Shown: positions 35,297 through 43,878 of the stretch, piece after piece
Layout of the letters: every line of letters starts with the position of its first letter
How positions within the stretch are numbered: the stretch's first letter is position 1
Origin: Pseudooceanicola endophyticus
Lineage (GTDB): Bacteria > Pseudomonadota > Alphaproteobacteria > Rhodobacterales > Rhodobacteraceae
Direction of reading: 5' to 3'
Length of the DNA: 64,000 bases
NCBI RefSeq assembly: GCF_018760365.1
Contig: NZ_JAHIAB010000004.1
Span: 62,001-126,000, forward strand
Program-made: the position numbers and the translations under genes
The notes under the pieces: generated by a model
Told to the model about the DNA's origin: nothing
What the model saw: only the letters and a program-made list of their open reading frames with translations
Database searches by the model: none

Positions 35297-35980
35297 ATGG
35301 GCATGAACTGGCAAGGTTACGAGATCGACGCCCCCGAAAGCTGGGGCCCCGAGGGACAGATCACCCGAGCGCAGATGCCGCCCGGGCGCACCCTGGTCGT
35401 GGGCGAACCCACCGTGCCCGGCGACGCGCTGCCCGGCACCCTGCTGCCCGAGGCGCTGCCCAGCAATCACGAGGGGCAGCACCTGCCGCCGCTGGGCGGG
35501 CTTTCGGCCCATTGCCGGCTGCGGCTGCTGGGCTTCCAGACGCTGAACCCGCACTGGGACGGCCTGGCGCTGGTGGTCAAGCAGACCCGCACGCATTGGG
35601 TCACCCTGTCGGCCGGAGAGGTCATCCATCTTCAGACCAGCGCCACCGGAGAGCTGGCCGAGGCCCTCGGCTGCGCCGCCACCCCCGCCGAGGGGTTGGA
35701 CGATGCCATGAACGAGGCCGACCGGCTGCCCTTCGCGCTGGCGCAGGTGAAGGCGCCGGGCGCGCGCCTCGGGCTGCTGATCGGCGCCGAGATGGCCGCT
35801 GCCAAGGCGCTCTGGTTGGGCCAGCAGGCGGTGCTGATCGGGCAGGGGCCGCTGGCGCGCGCCTATCTGGCGGCGTTGCAGGGGCTTTACGTGCCGGTCA
35901 CGGAAACCCGCGAGGAAATGCTGGTGCGGGAGGGGTTCCGCGCCCTCGCACGCAAGTTCCTGCCCCAGGACGACGCCTGA
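35297..35980 (+). CDS. Degenerate, truncated 2-keto-3-deoxygalactonokinase-like protein
   Basis: A 227-residue protein that aligns to the C-terminal two thirds of DgoK. The segment RLRLLGFQTLNPHWDGLALV corresponds to the DgoK EETQLIGA...LYVMPGTH part; QTRTHWVTLSAGEVIHLQTS followed by ATGEL matches GTHCKW...FRTVMTGEL; and LLIGAEMAAAKALWLGQQAV matches LLIGAEVAS. The N-terminal ATP-binding module (IDWGSTNLRAW in DgoK) is missing and the RGEE acid pair is replaced, so kinase activity is unlikely. The open frame shows no frameshift from a longer ancestor. The gene follows thiQ closely; a link to thiamine is only positional. Confidence 0.7.
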   Translation: MGMNWQGYEIDAPESWGPEGQITRAQMPPGRTLVVGEPTVPGDALPGTLLPEALPSNHEGQHLPPLGGLSAHCRLRLLGFQTLNPHWDGLALVVKQTRTHWVTLSAGEVIHLQTSATGELAEALGCAATPAEGLDDAMNEADRLPFALAQVKAPGARLGLLIGAEMAAAKALWLGQQAVLIGQGPLARAYLAALQGLYVPVTETREEMLVREGFRALARKFLPQDDA

Positions 35981-36067
35981 GCCCGACGCGAGACTTGCGC
36001 GAAGGCCTGTCTTCTGGAAAGGTTTTCGCGAGAGATCCTGAACGGATCGTCAGGTTTTGGAGGTGCC

Positions 36068-37075
36068 ATGCAGAGCGACATTCTGGCCGACACCAGCGGG
36101 TCGAAGGACCTTGCTCTGGTCCCGCAGGGCCATGAGCCGCGCAACCCCGGCATGGCGCTGGATCTGGACTGGGTGGCGGGGGCGCGGGCAAATCGCTCGG
36201 CCATCGAACGCCGCGCGGCCAGCCTGCCGGGGCGGCGCAGCCTGAAGAAGGACTATCAGGCGGCCTGGCTGTGCCGGGCGATCAGCTGCATCGACCTGAC
36301 GACGCTGGCGGGCGATGACACCGAGGGGCGCGTGCGCCGTCTCTGCGCCAAGGCGAAGCAGCCGGTGCGGGCGGATCTGCTGGCGGCGCTTGGCATGGAG
36401 GGGCTGACCACCGGCGCCGTCTGCGTCTACCACGACATGGTGGAAACCGCGGTCCGGGCGCTGGAGGGCAGCGGCATTCCGGTCGCCGCCGTCTCGACCG
36501 GGTTCCCGGCGGGGCTCTCGCCCTTCCATCTGCGGCTGGCCGAGATCGGCGAAAGCGTCGCGGCGGGGGCGCAGGAAATCGACATCGTGATCTCGCGCCG
36601 GCATGTGCTGACCGGCAACTGGCAGGCGCTGTATGACGAGATGCAGGCGTTTCGCGCGGCCTGCGGGGAGGCTCATGTGAAGGCGATCCTGGCCACCGGA
36701 GAGCTGGGCACCTTGCAGAATGTCGCGAAGGCCTCTCTGGTGTGCATGATGGCGGGGGCGGATTTCATCAAGACCTCGACCGGCAAGGAAAGCGTCAACG
36801 CGACGCTGCCCGTCAGCCTGGTGATGATCCGCGCGATCCGCGATTACCACGAACGCACCGGGATCCGGGTGGGCTACAAGCCCGCCGGCGGGATTTCCAA
36901 GGCGAAGGACGCGCTGGTCTACCTGAGCCTGATCAAGGAAGAGCTGGGCGACCGCTGGCTGCGGCCCGACCTGTTCCGTTTCGGCGCCTCCTCGCTGCTG
37001 GGGGATATCGAGCGGCAGCTGGAGCATCACGTGACGGGCGCCTATTCGGCCAGCTGGCGTCACGCCGCTGGCTGA
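36068..37075 (+). CDS. deoC: Deoxyribose-phosphate aldolase
   Basis: A 335-residue class I aldolase that splits 2-deoxyribose 5-phosphate into acetaldehyde and glyceraldehyde 3-phosphate. The Schiff-base lysine is K235 in DFIKTSTGKESVN and the second lysine K271 in VGYKPAGGI, at the spacing of the Escherichia coli enzyme. An N-terminal extension of some 65 residues (through RRSLKKDYQAAW) precedes the barrel, as in other longer proteobacterial DeoCs. The next gene encodes a two-domain aldehyde dehydrogenase that could oxidise the acetaldehyde released. No thymidine phosphorylase or deoB is in the window. Confidence 0.93.
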   Translation: MQSDILADTSGSKDLALVPQGHEPRNPGMALDLDWVAGARANRSAIERRAASLPGRRSLKKDYQAAWLCRAISCIDLTTLAGDDTEGRVRRLCAKAKQPVRADLLAALGMEGLTTGAVCVYHDMVETAVRALEGSGIPVAAVSTGFPAGLSPFHLRLAEIGESVAAGAQEIDIVISRRHVLTGNWQALYDEMQAFRAACGEAHVKAILATGELGTLQNVAKASLVCMMAGADFIKTSTGKESVNATLPVSLVMIRAIRDYHERTGIRVGYKPAGGISKAKDALVYLSLIKEELGDRWLRPDLFRFGASSLLGDIERQLEHHVTGAYSASWRHAAG

Positions 37076-37084
37076 TCGGGCGAA

Positions 37085-37118
37085 TGCATATTTTTGGAAA
37101 GATGAAACGGGGGCGGGG
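37085..37118 (+). repeat. Interspersed intergenic repeat, copy 7 (minimal form)
   Basis: GCATATTTTTGGAAAGATGA followed by AACGGGGGCGGGG, lying between deoC and the aldehyde dehydrogenase gene and providing the G-rich stretch just before its start codon. Confidence 0.65.
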
Positions 37119-39446
37119 ATGCGCGTGAAAGAGATCTTCGAGAGCATGGAATACGGTCCCGCGCCCGAGGCGTCGGGCGAGGCGCTGGCCTGGATCGCAG
37201 GCTTTGGCGGGCGGTTCGGCTGTTTCATCGATGGCACTTTCCGGGCGCCGGGGGAGACCTTTGAGACCCGCAACCCCGCAAGCGGGGCGGTGCTGGCCGA
37301 GGTGACCCAGGCCACGGCGGAGGATGTCGATGCGGCGGTGGCCGCGGCGCGGGCGGCGCAGGGCAAGTGGCAGGCCCTGGGCGGCAAGGGCCGGGCGCGG
37401 GTGCTTTATGCCATTGCGCGGCTCTGCCAGAAGAATGCCCGTCTGATGGCGGTGCTGGAGACGCTGGATTGCGGCAAGCCGATCCGCGAGGCGCGCGATG
37501 CCGATCTGCCGCTGGTGGCGCGGCATTTCTACTACCACGCCGGGATGGCGCAGCTGTTCGAGGAGGAGATGCCGGGGCGCGAGGCGATCGGCGTCTGCGG
37601 CCAGGTGATCCCCTGGAACTTCCCGCTGCTGATGCTGGCCTGGAAGGTGGCGCCTGCCCTGGCGGCGGGCAACACGGTGGTGCTGAAGCCTGCGGAATGG
37701 ACCTCTCTGAGTGCGCTGCTGTTCGCCGACATCTGCCGTCAGGCCGGGTTGCCGAAGGGCGTGCTGAACATTGTCACCGGCGATGGCATCGTGGGCGAGC
37801 GCGTGGTGGTGCACGAAGGTGTCGACAAGGTGGCCTTCACCGGCTCGACCGAGGTGGGCCGCAAGATCCGCCGCGCCACCGCCGGGCAGGGCAAGGCGCT
37901 GACGCTGGAACTGGGCGGCAAGTCGCCCTTCATCGTTTTCGAGGATGCCGATCTGGATTCGGCGGTCGAGGGGCTGGTCGATGCGATCTGGTTCAACGGC
38001 GGGCAGGTCTGCTGTGCCGGATCCCGCCTGCTGGTGCAGGAGGGCGTGGCGGAGCGCTTCCTGGCCAAGGTGAAGGCGCGCATGGCGACGCTGCGGGTGG
38101 GCGATCCGCTCGACAAGGGGATCGACCTGGGGGCCATTGTCGATCCGGTGCAGCTGGCGCGGATCAGGGCGCTGGTCGAGGCCTCGGGCGGCGCGGTGTT
38201 CCAGCCCTGCGACCTGCCTGAGGGCTGTTATTACGGGCCGACGCTGATCACCGGGCTGGAGTCCTCGGACCGGCTGATGCAGGAGGAGATCTTTGGCCCG
38301 GTGCTGGTCTCGACCACCTTCCGGACCCCGGCCGAGGCCGTGCAGCTGGCCAATGACACCCGCTATGGCCTGGCGGCGAGCGTCTGGAGCGAGAACATCA
38401 ATGTCGCCCTCGATATCGCGCCGAAGCTGGTCGCGGGGGTGGTCTGGATCAACGGGTCGAACATGTTCGACGCGGCGGCGGGCTTTGGCGGGGTGCGCGA
38501 AAGCGGGTTCGGGCGCGAGGGCGGCCCCGAGGGGCTGCGCGCCTACACGAGGCCTGCGGGCAAGCGCAAGCCGCTGAAGCCGGTGAAGGCGATGACCGGG
38601 GAGCCGGGAGCGCAGGCCGGGCTGGACCGGACGGCGAAATTCCTGATCGGCGGCAAGCAGGTGCGCCCCGATGGCGGCCAGGTGCGTCCGGTCTATGGCC
38701 GCAAGGGGCTGGCGGGGCAGGTGGGCATCGCCGGAAGGAAGGACATCCGTAATGCGGTCGAGGCGGCGCGGGGGGCTGCCGGCTGGGCGGGCACGACGGC
38801 GCATCTGCGCGCCCAGATCCTCTATTACATCGCCGAGAACCTCGAGGCGCGGAGTGCGGAATTCGCCGCCCGGATCGAGGATCTGACCGGGGTGAAGCAT
38901 GGGGCGCGGGAGGTTGAGGCCGCCGTGTCGCGGCTGTTCAGCTATGGCGCCTGGGCGGACAAGTTCGGCGGTGATCTGCGGCAGGTGCCGATGCGGGGCA
39001 TGGCGCTGGCGGTGCGCGAACCCGTCGGGGTGATCGGGGCGCTGTGCCCGGAAGAGGCGCCGCTGCTGGGGCTGGTCAGCCTGATGGCCCCGGCGATCGC
39101 CATGGGCAACCGGGTGGTGCTGGTCACCGGAGAGGCCGCGCCGCTGGTCGCGGGCGATTTCTGCCAGGTGCTGGAGACCTCGGACGTGCCGGGTGGTGTG
39201 GTCAACATCCTGTCGGGGCCCCATGCGGAGCTGGCGCCGGTGCTGGCGGCGCATATGGATGTGGATGCGGTCTGGAGCTTCTCGGGGGGCGACGTAAGTG
39301 CGGTGATCGAGGCGGAAAGTGCCGGGAGCCTCAAGCGGACCTGGGTCAATGACGGATACGCCACGGACTGGGACGCCTTCGAGGGGCGGGATGTGCTGGA
39401 GCAGGCGAGCGAGGTGAAGACGGTCTGGGTGCCCTACGGGGCCTGA
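37119..39446 (+). CDS. Two-domain aldehyde dehydrogenase, ALDH16 type
   Basis: A 775-residue protein with a complete ALDH module followed by a second, partial one. The first (about 30-480) has the catalytic base E264 in LELGGKSP and the nucleophile C298 in FNGGQVCCAGSR, plus EEIFGPVL. The second (about 505-775) has only the NAD-binding-fold half, with neither cysteine nor glutamate site. This is the plan of bacterial ALDH16, known structurally from the related Loktanella. It follows deoC by 43 bases, suggesting oxidation of acetaldehyde or a sugar aldehyde. The ATG at 37119 abuts a repeat copy. Confidence 0.9.
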   Translation: MRVKEIFESMEYGPAPEASGEALAWIAGFGGRFGCFIDGTFRAPGETFETRNPASGAVLAEVTQATAEDVDAAVAAARAAQGKWQALGGKGRARVLYAIARLCQKNARLMAVLETLDCGKPIREARDADLPLVARHFYYHAGMAQLFEEEMPGREAIGVCGQVIPWNFPLLMLAWKVAPALAAGNTVVLKPAEWTSLSALLFADICRQAGLPKGVLNIVTGDGIVGERVVVHEGVDKVAFTGSTEVGRKIRRATAGQGKALTLELGGKSPFIVFEDADLDSAVEGLVDAIWFNGGQVCCAGSRLLVQEGVAERFLAKVKARMATLRVGDPLDKGIDLGAIVDPVQLARIRALVEASGGAVFQPCDLPEGCYYGPTLITGLESSDRLMQEEIFGPVLVSTTFRTPAEAVQLANDTRYGLAASVWSENINVALDIAPKLVAGVVWINGSNMFDAAAGFGGVRESGFGREGGPEGLRAYTRPAGKRKPLKPVKAMTGEPGAQAGLDRTAKFLIGGKQVRPDGGQVRPVYGRKGLAGQVGIAGRKDIRNAVEAARGAAGWAGTTAHLRAQILYYIAENLEARSAEFAARIEDLTGVKHGAREVEAAVSRLFSYGAWADKFGGDLRQVPMRGMALAVREPVGVIGALCPEEAPLLGLVSLMAPAIAMGNRVVLVTGEAAPLVAGDFCQVLETSDVPGGVVNILSGPHAELAPVLAAHMDVDAVWSFSGGDVSAVIEAESAGSLKRTWVNDGYATDWDAFEGRDVLEQASEVKTVWVPYGA

Positions 39447-39577
39447 GGGGGCTCTGCCCCCGTCTCCTGCGGAGACTCCCCCGGGATATTTCGGGCCAGA
39501 TGACAGGGGAGCTGGGCCGGCTCCGAAGGAGACGGCAGGGGCGGGCCCGGCTCGATGCCGGGTCCGCCCCTCCTTTT
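39447..39577 (+). repeat. Interspersed intergenic repeat, copy 8 (long form)
   Basis: It starts right at the ALDH16 stop codon: hairpins GGGGGCTCTGCCCCC and GTCTCCTGCGGAGAC, TCCCCCGGGATATTTCGGGC, CAGATGACAG, GGAGC..GCTCC, and a 14-pair terminator stem (39538-39551 with 39557-39570) followed by TCCTTTTCC. It aligns over about 120 bases to 19484-19612 reversed. Confidence 0.85.
39538..39577 (+). terminator. Rho-independent terminator within repeat copy 8
   Basis: Stem GGGGCGGGCCCGGC with GCCGGGTCCGCCCC, loop TCGAT, then a T-rich tail. It ends the deoC-ALDH16 transcript. Confidence 0.8.
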
Positions 39578-39582
39578 CCGGA

Positions 39583-40455
39583 TCAGGCGAAGTCGGGTTT
39601 CGCGTAGCCCTGCAGGTAGAGAAGCGCGGTCAGGTCGCCGAAGTTCACCCGGACCTCGCATTGGGCTGCGACCGAGGGCTTGGCGTGTAGTGCCACGCCC
39701 GTGCCGGCGCGGGTCAGCATGCCGAGATCGTTGGCGCCGTCGCCCACGGCGATCACTTCGGCCTCGGTGATGCCGAGCTTCGCGGTGATCTCTTCCAGCG
39801 CCTGGACCTTGGCTTCGCGACCCAGGATCGGGCGGCCCACTTCGCCGGTCAGGGCTTCGTTTTCATGGAACAGCGTGTTGGCGCGGTTCTCGTCGAAGCC
39901 GAGGCGCGCGGCGACGGCTTCGGTGAAGGCGGTGAAGCCGCCCGAGACCAGCGCACAGTAGCCGCCCCCGGCCTTCATCGTTGCCAGCAGGGTCGGGCCG
40001 CCGGGCATCAGCGTGATGCGGGTTTCCAGAACCTTGTCGATCACCGACAGCGGCAGGCCCTTCAGCAGGCCGACGCGTTCGGTCAGGGCACCTTCGAAGT
40101 CCAGCTCTCCGTTCATCGCCCGGGCGGTGATGTCCTTCACCCGTGCGCCGACTCCGGCCTCGTCCGCCAGCTCGTCGATGCATTCCTGGCAGATCATCGT
40201 CGAATCCATGTCCGCCAGCAGCATCCGCTTCCGGCGCCCGGCCGTCTCCTGGATGTTCAGGTCGATCTGCATTTTCTGAAGGTCGGCCCAGACCGTGCGG
40301 AAATTCTCCGGGATCGCGGGCAGGGAGAATTCCGCAGCCTCGTCGGGGGCAAGCCAGGTGATCTCTCCGCCGCCCCAGGCATTGCGCAGGGGGGCGATCA
40401 GCGCGGGGTCCAGGCCGCGGGTCACGGGGCTGGTGAGCAGGGTGGCGGTGTACAT
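39583..40455 (-). CDS. serB: Phosphoserine phosphatase
   Basis: A 290-residue HAD-family phosphatase that makes L-serine from O-phosphoserine. The catalytic motif I is LLADMDSTMICQECIDELAD (nucleophile in DMDST), motif II is ALVSGGFTAF, and motif III/IV is VIAVGDGANDLGML. An N-terminal region of about 80 residues precedes the HAD core. AGAGG precedes ATG 40455. It completes the serine route with serC and serA at 57451-60273, located 17 kb away on the opposite strand. Confidence 0.95.
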   Translation of the reverse strand: MYTATLLTSPVTRGLDPALIAPLRNAWGGGEITWLAPDEAAEFSLPAIPENFRTVWADLQKMQIDLNIQETAGRRKRMLLADMDSTMICQECIDELADEAGVGARVKDITARAMNGELDFEGALTERVGLLKGLPLSVIDKVLETRITLMPGGPTLLATMKAGGGYCALVSGGFTAFTEAVAARLGFDENRANTLFHENEALTGEVGRPILGREAKVQALEEITAKLGITEAEVIAVGDGANDLGMLTRAGTGVALHAKPSVAAQCEVRVNFGDLTALLYLQGYAKPDFA

Positions 40456-40541
40456 GGCCTCTCCTTCGGTTTGAGCGCGTTTAAGCATGCGCTTGGCCGA
40501 AGGGAAAGGGGCGGCGTGGGCCGCCGCCCCGGGGCGCTCAA

Positions 40542-41534
40542 TCAGATCTCGACCACCACGCGGCCGCGGATCTTGCCGCCGATGATGTCGGCGGCCAGCT
40601 GCGGCAGCTCGGCGAAGGGATGCACGCTGTAGACCGAGGACAGCAGCGCCGGATCGAGGTGATCGGCCAGCAGCTTCCAGGCCGCCTTGCGCTTTTCCAT
40701 CGGCGCCATGACGGAATCGACGCCCAGCAGCGCCACGCCGCGCAGGATGTGCGGCATCACCGTGGCCGGAAGATCGGCGCCGCCCGCCAGGCCGCAGGCC
40801 GCCACCGCACCGCCGTAGCAGGTCTGCGCCAGCACGTTCGCCAGGGTATGCGAGCCCACCACGTCGACCGCCCCGGCCCAGCGTTCCGCCTGCAGCGGCT
40901 TGCCGGCCTCGGCGATCTCGGCCCGGTCGAGGAAACTCTTCGCGCCGAGACCCGAGAGGTATTCATGCGTCTCGGGGCGGCCGGTGACGGCGGTGACCGG
41001 GTAGCCCATGCTGCCCAGCAGCGCGATGGCGACAGAGCCGACGCCGCCCGCCGCGCCGGTCACCAGCACGTCGGGGCCCTCTTTCGAGATCTTGCCCCAG
41101 TCCAGCAGCGCCTGCACGCAGAGCGCCGCCGTGTAGCCGGCGGTGCCGATCGCCATGGCCTGTTCGGGGGTGAAGGCCTCGGGCAGGGGCAGCAGCCATT
41201 CGGGCTTCAGGCGCTGGTACTTCGCATAGGCGCCCTGCTCGGTCTCGCTCAGGCCCCAGCCGTTGCAGATCACCTTGTCGCCCGGTTTCCAGTCCGGCGA
41301 GGCGCTTTCGACCACGGTGCCAGCCAGGTCGATGCCCGCAATCATCGGCAGACGGCGGGCGATGCGGCCCTTGCCGGTGATCGCCAGACCGTCCTTGAAG
41401 TTCACGGTGGAGTGGCTGATTTCGACCAGCACCGGGTAATCGGGAAGATCGGCGAGGCTCAGCGCCGTCACCTCGGCCTTGGTCTTGCGCTCGCCCGCGT
41501 CGGTGATGACCATTGCGTCGAAAGTCTCGGACAT
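40542..41534 (-). CDS. acuI: Acrylyl-CoA reductase, AcuI/YhdH type (MDR superfamily)
   Basis: A 330-residue medium-chain reductase without zinc ligands. The blocks STVNFKDGLAITGKGRI, GIDLAGTVVES, LVTGAAGGVGSVAIALLGSM (NADPH site) and VTGRPETHEYLSGLGA are those of the AcuI group, which reduces acryloyl-CoA to propionyl-CoA with NADPH. In this bacterial family the enzyme protects against acryloyl-CoA formed from DMSP or 3-hydroxypropionate. The gene lies 27 bases after the FadR-type regulator gene on the same strand, which may control it. Confidence 0.87.
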   Translation of the reverse strand: MSETFDAMVITDAGERKTKAEVTALSLADLPDYPVLVEISHSTVNFKDGLAITGKGRIARRLPMIAGIDLAGTVVESASPDWKPGDKVICNGWGLSETEQGAYAKYQRLKPEWLLPLPEAFTPEQAMAIGTAGYTAALCVQALLDWGKISKEGPDVLVTGAAGGVGSVAIALLGSMGYPVTAVTGRPETHEYLSGLGAKSFLDRAEIAEAGKPLQAERWAGAVDVVGSHTLANVLAQTCYGGAVAACGLAGGADLPATVMPHILRGVALLGVDSVMAPMEKRKAAWKLLADHLDPALLSSVYSVHPFAELPQLAADIIGGKIRGRVVVEI

Positions 41535-41561
41535 GGGGTGCCCTTTCTGGTTAGGAGTGGC

Positions 41562-42317
41562 TCATGCCCCCGGGGAGGTGCCCCCGCGGGCGTCCCGGGC
41601 CGACATGGCCGCCCGGTAGTTCTGGGTCAGATGCGCGATCAGCTGGTCGAAGGTGGCGCGCGCGGCGCCCGTATCGCGGGCCGCGACGGCCTCCAGCAGG
41701 CGGGCATGCAGCGCCGTCGTTTCGGCACGCACGCGCTGGCGCACCACGATCATGTTCAGCAGCGGGATGAAGCTTTCGATCACCGTGCCCATCATCAGCC
41801 GCAGCGGGCCGTTGCGCCCGGCATCGACCAGCGCGCGATGGAACCGCACGTCCGAGGCGCAGAAATCGCTGTCGGCCAGGCCCTCGTCGCTCTGGATCGC
41901 CAGCTCGGCCCGCATCTTGTCCAGATCGCTCTCGTCATGATGGGCGCAGGCCAGGTCCAGGCACAGCGCCTCGGTGCGATGGCGGGCGGTGATCATCTCG
42001 TCGAAGTCGAAGGCGCCCATGCCGACCAGCAGCGTGGTCGAGGCCGAGTGCTGGTCCACCAGCTCGTCCACCTCGGGCATCTTGACGAAGTTGCCGCCCG
42101 TGGGGCCGCGTCGGGAATGGATCAGGTTCAGCGCCGCCAGCCGTTTCAGCGCCTCGCGCACGGTGGGGCGGGAGACGCCGAAGCGCGCCGCCATCTCCTC
42201 TTCTCCGGGCAGCCGGTCATCGGCCTTCAGGCGCCCGTCGAGGATCGCCGCGCGGATCTCGTCCGCGACCTGACGCGCCAGCCCCGCCGTCACCACCTGC
42301 CCGAATTTTACACTCAT
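41562..42317 (-). CDS. GntR family regulator, FadR/FCD type
   Basis: A 251-residue regulator with a winged helix (VADEIRAAILDGRLKADDRL, and PTVREALKRLAALNLIHSRR for recognition) and an FCD effector domain with metal-ligand blocks such as SDVRFHRALVDA. It is divergent from the FAD-linked dehydrogenase gene and upstream of acuI. Its probable targets are therefore the dehydrogenase/oxidoreductase genes on the plus strand and possibly acuI. FCD regulators of this type (LldR, GlcC) usually sense a hydroxy- or carboxylic acid. Confidence 0.87.
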   Translation of the reverse strand: MSVKFGQVVTAGLARQVADEIRAAILDGRLKADDRLPGEEEMAARFGVSRPTVREALKRLAALNLIHSRRGPTGGNFVKMPEVDELVDQHSASTTLLVGMGAFDFDEMITARHRTEALCLDLACAHHDESDLDKMRAELAIQSDEGLADSDFCASDVRFHRALVDAGRNGPLRLMMGTVIESFIPLLNMIVVRQRVRAETTALHARLLEAVAARDTGAARATFDQLIAHLTQNYRAAMSARDARGGTSPGA

Positions 42318-42373
42318 GCGCTGCCGGTCCTGCCCGTTGGCCCCCGCCCTGCGAGGGGAAAAGAATAATAGGT

Positions 42374-42391
42374 TTGACAAATATGAATATG
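42374..42391. promoter_or_regulatory. AT-rich divergent promoter region with tandem AATATG
   Basis: TTGACA (42374-42379) overlaps the small inverted repeat TTTG-A-CAAA, then AATATG occurs twice in tandem (42380-42391). It is the only AT-rich patch between the FadR-type gene and the dehydrogenase gene. A matching -10 is not convincing. Confidence 0.35.
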
Positions 42392-42470
42392 AGCGGATCA
42401 GTGGAGGCCTGTCCATGGAAATCTTGGCCCGGCGCGGCATCTGCCCCGGCCCGGCCCCGGAACTGCCGAC

Positions 42471-43850
42471 GTGAGCGACACTTTGACCGATCTTCCCGCG
42501 ATCGCGGCGCTGAGGGCGCGCCTTGCGGATCTGCCCGGCCCGGCGCTGCTGGCCGCAGGGGCCATCGGCGCGGGCCATGGCCATGACGAGACAGGCAATC
42601 TGGAGTGCCTGCCGGCGCTGGTGCTGCGCCCTTCCTGCACGGAAGAGGTCAGCCGGATGCTGGCCGCCTGTCACGACCTGGACCTGAAGGTGGTGGTGCA
42701 GGGCGGGCGCACGGGGCTGTCCAATGGCGCGACGCCGCGCGCGGGCGAAGTCGCGCTGAGCCTTGATCGCATGACGCGCCTCGATCCCGTCGATCCGGTT
42801 TCGGGCAGCATCGTCGCCGAGGCGGGCGTCAGCCTGCAACGGGTGCAGGAGGCGGCCGAGGCGGCGGGCCTGTCGTTCGGCGTCGATATCGGCGCGCGCG
42901 GCACTGCGACGGTGGGCGGGATCTGCGCCACCAATGCCGGAGGGCTGAACGTGATCCGCCACGGCATGACGCGGGCCCACGTGATCTCGCTTGAGGTCGT
43001 GCTGGCCGATGGCCGGGTGATGGGCCACACCCGCAGCCTGGCCAAAGACAATTCCGGCCCCGACCTGAAGCAGCTTTTCATCGGCTCCGAAGGCATTCTG
43101 GGCGTGATCACCCGCGTCTGCCTGGCGCTGCGGCCCGCGCCCGGACCCGCCGCCACCTTCTTCGGCAGCGCCCCCGGCATCGCCGCCGCCCGCGCCCTGC
43201 TGGCGCGCCTGCGCCGCGATGCCCCGGCGGCGCTTCTGGCCTTCGAGATCATCGACCGCCCGCTGTTCGACCGCATCACCACCGCGGGCCACGTTTCCCC
43301 CATCGCCCCCGGTGCCGTTCAGGTGCTGGTCGAGCTGGAAGAGGGCGCCGATCCCGATCACCTGGGCGCCGTGCTGATGGAGGCCATCGAGGCCGGAGAG
43401 CTGGAGGATGCCACGCTGGCCGCCTCCGGGTCTCAGCGTGCCGCCCTCTGGGCCCTGCGCGAGGCCTGCGCCGAGGCGGTGTTCTCGCTCACCGCGCCGG
43501 TGGGTTTCGACATCGGCCTGCCCACCGCCGCGATGGAGGCCTTCCTGCACGATGCCCGCACCGGGCTGGAGGCCGCGCTGCCCGGCATCGGCATCTATGT
43601 CTTCGGCCATCTGGGCGATGGCAACCTGCATTACATCGTCGACACCGACCAGCCCGACACCGTGGCGCAGATCGTCTTCGGGGCGCTGGCCGCCCATGGT
43701 GGCGCGATCTCGGCGGAACACGGGCTGGGCCGCGAAAAGGCGAAATACCTGCCGCTGGTGCGCAATGCCGCCGAACTGGACGTGCTGCGCGGCCTGAAAC
43801 AGCTTCTCGATCCAAGGGGTATCCTCAACCCCGGCCGCGTCCTGCCCTGA
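42471..43850 (+). CDS. FAD-linked 2-hydroxyacid dehydrogenase (GlcD/D-lactate/D-2-hydroxyglutarate type)
   Basis: A 459-residue VAO-fold flavoprotein. The FAD-binding domain includes VVVQGGRTGLSNGA, TATVGGICATNAGGLNVIRH and KDNSGPDLKQLFIGSEGILG; the C-terminal cap has the substrate/metal motif GHLGDGNLHY and the closing SAEHGLGREK and LDPRGILNPGRVLP. It oxidises a D-2-hydroxy acid to the 2-oxo acid, passing electrons to quinone or an electron-transfer flavoprotein. It starts at GTG 42471. The indolepyruvate oxidoreductase gene follows by 28 bases, so the product may be an aryl- or alkyl-pyruvate. The divergent FadR-type regulator probably controls it. Confidence 0.85.
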   Translation: MSDTLTDLPAIAALRARLADLPGPALLAAGAIGAGHGHDETGNLECLPALVLRPSCTEEVSRMLAACHDLDLKVVVQGGRTGLSNGATPRAGEVALSLDRMTRLDPVDPVSGSIVAEAGVSLQRVQEAAEAAGLSFGVDIGARGTATVGGICATNAGGLNVIRHGMTRAHVISLEVVLADGRVMGHTRSLAKDNSGPDLKQLFIGSEGILGVITRVCLALRPAPGPAATFFGSAPGIAAARALLARLRRDAPAALLAFEIIDRPLFDRITTAGHVSPIAPGAVQVLVELEEGADPDHLGAVLMEAIEAGELEDATLAASGSQRAALWALREACAEAVFSLTAPVGFDIGLPTAAMEAFLHDARTGLEAALPGIGIYVFGHLGDGNLHYIVDTDQPDTVAQIVFGALAAHGGAISAEHGLGREKAKYLPLVRNAAELDVLRGLKQLLDPRGILNPGRVLP

Positions 43851-43878
43851 GCAGCCGCCAAGACCCAAGGGACCCGCC

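Noticed and set aside
34895..35980. Frameshifted full-length DgoK extending upstream into thiQ
   Set aside because: The sequence before 35297 in any frame lacks the ATP-binding DWGxxN motif and is well accounted for by thiQ.
42360..42400. A clear FadR-type operator of the TGGT-N3-ACCA kind
   Set aside because: Only an AT-rich patch, a TTTG-A-CAAA repeat and tandem AATATG are present; no canonical site, so it is reported as a weak regulatory region only.
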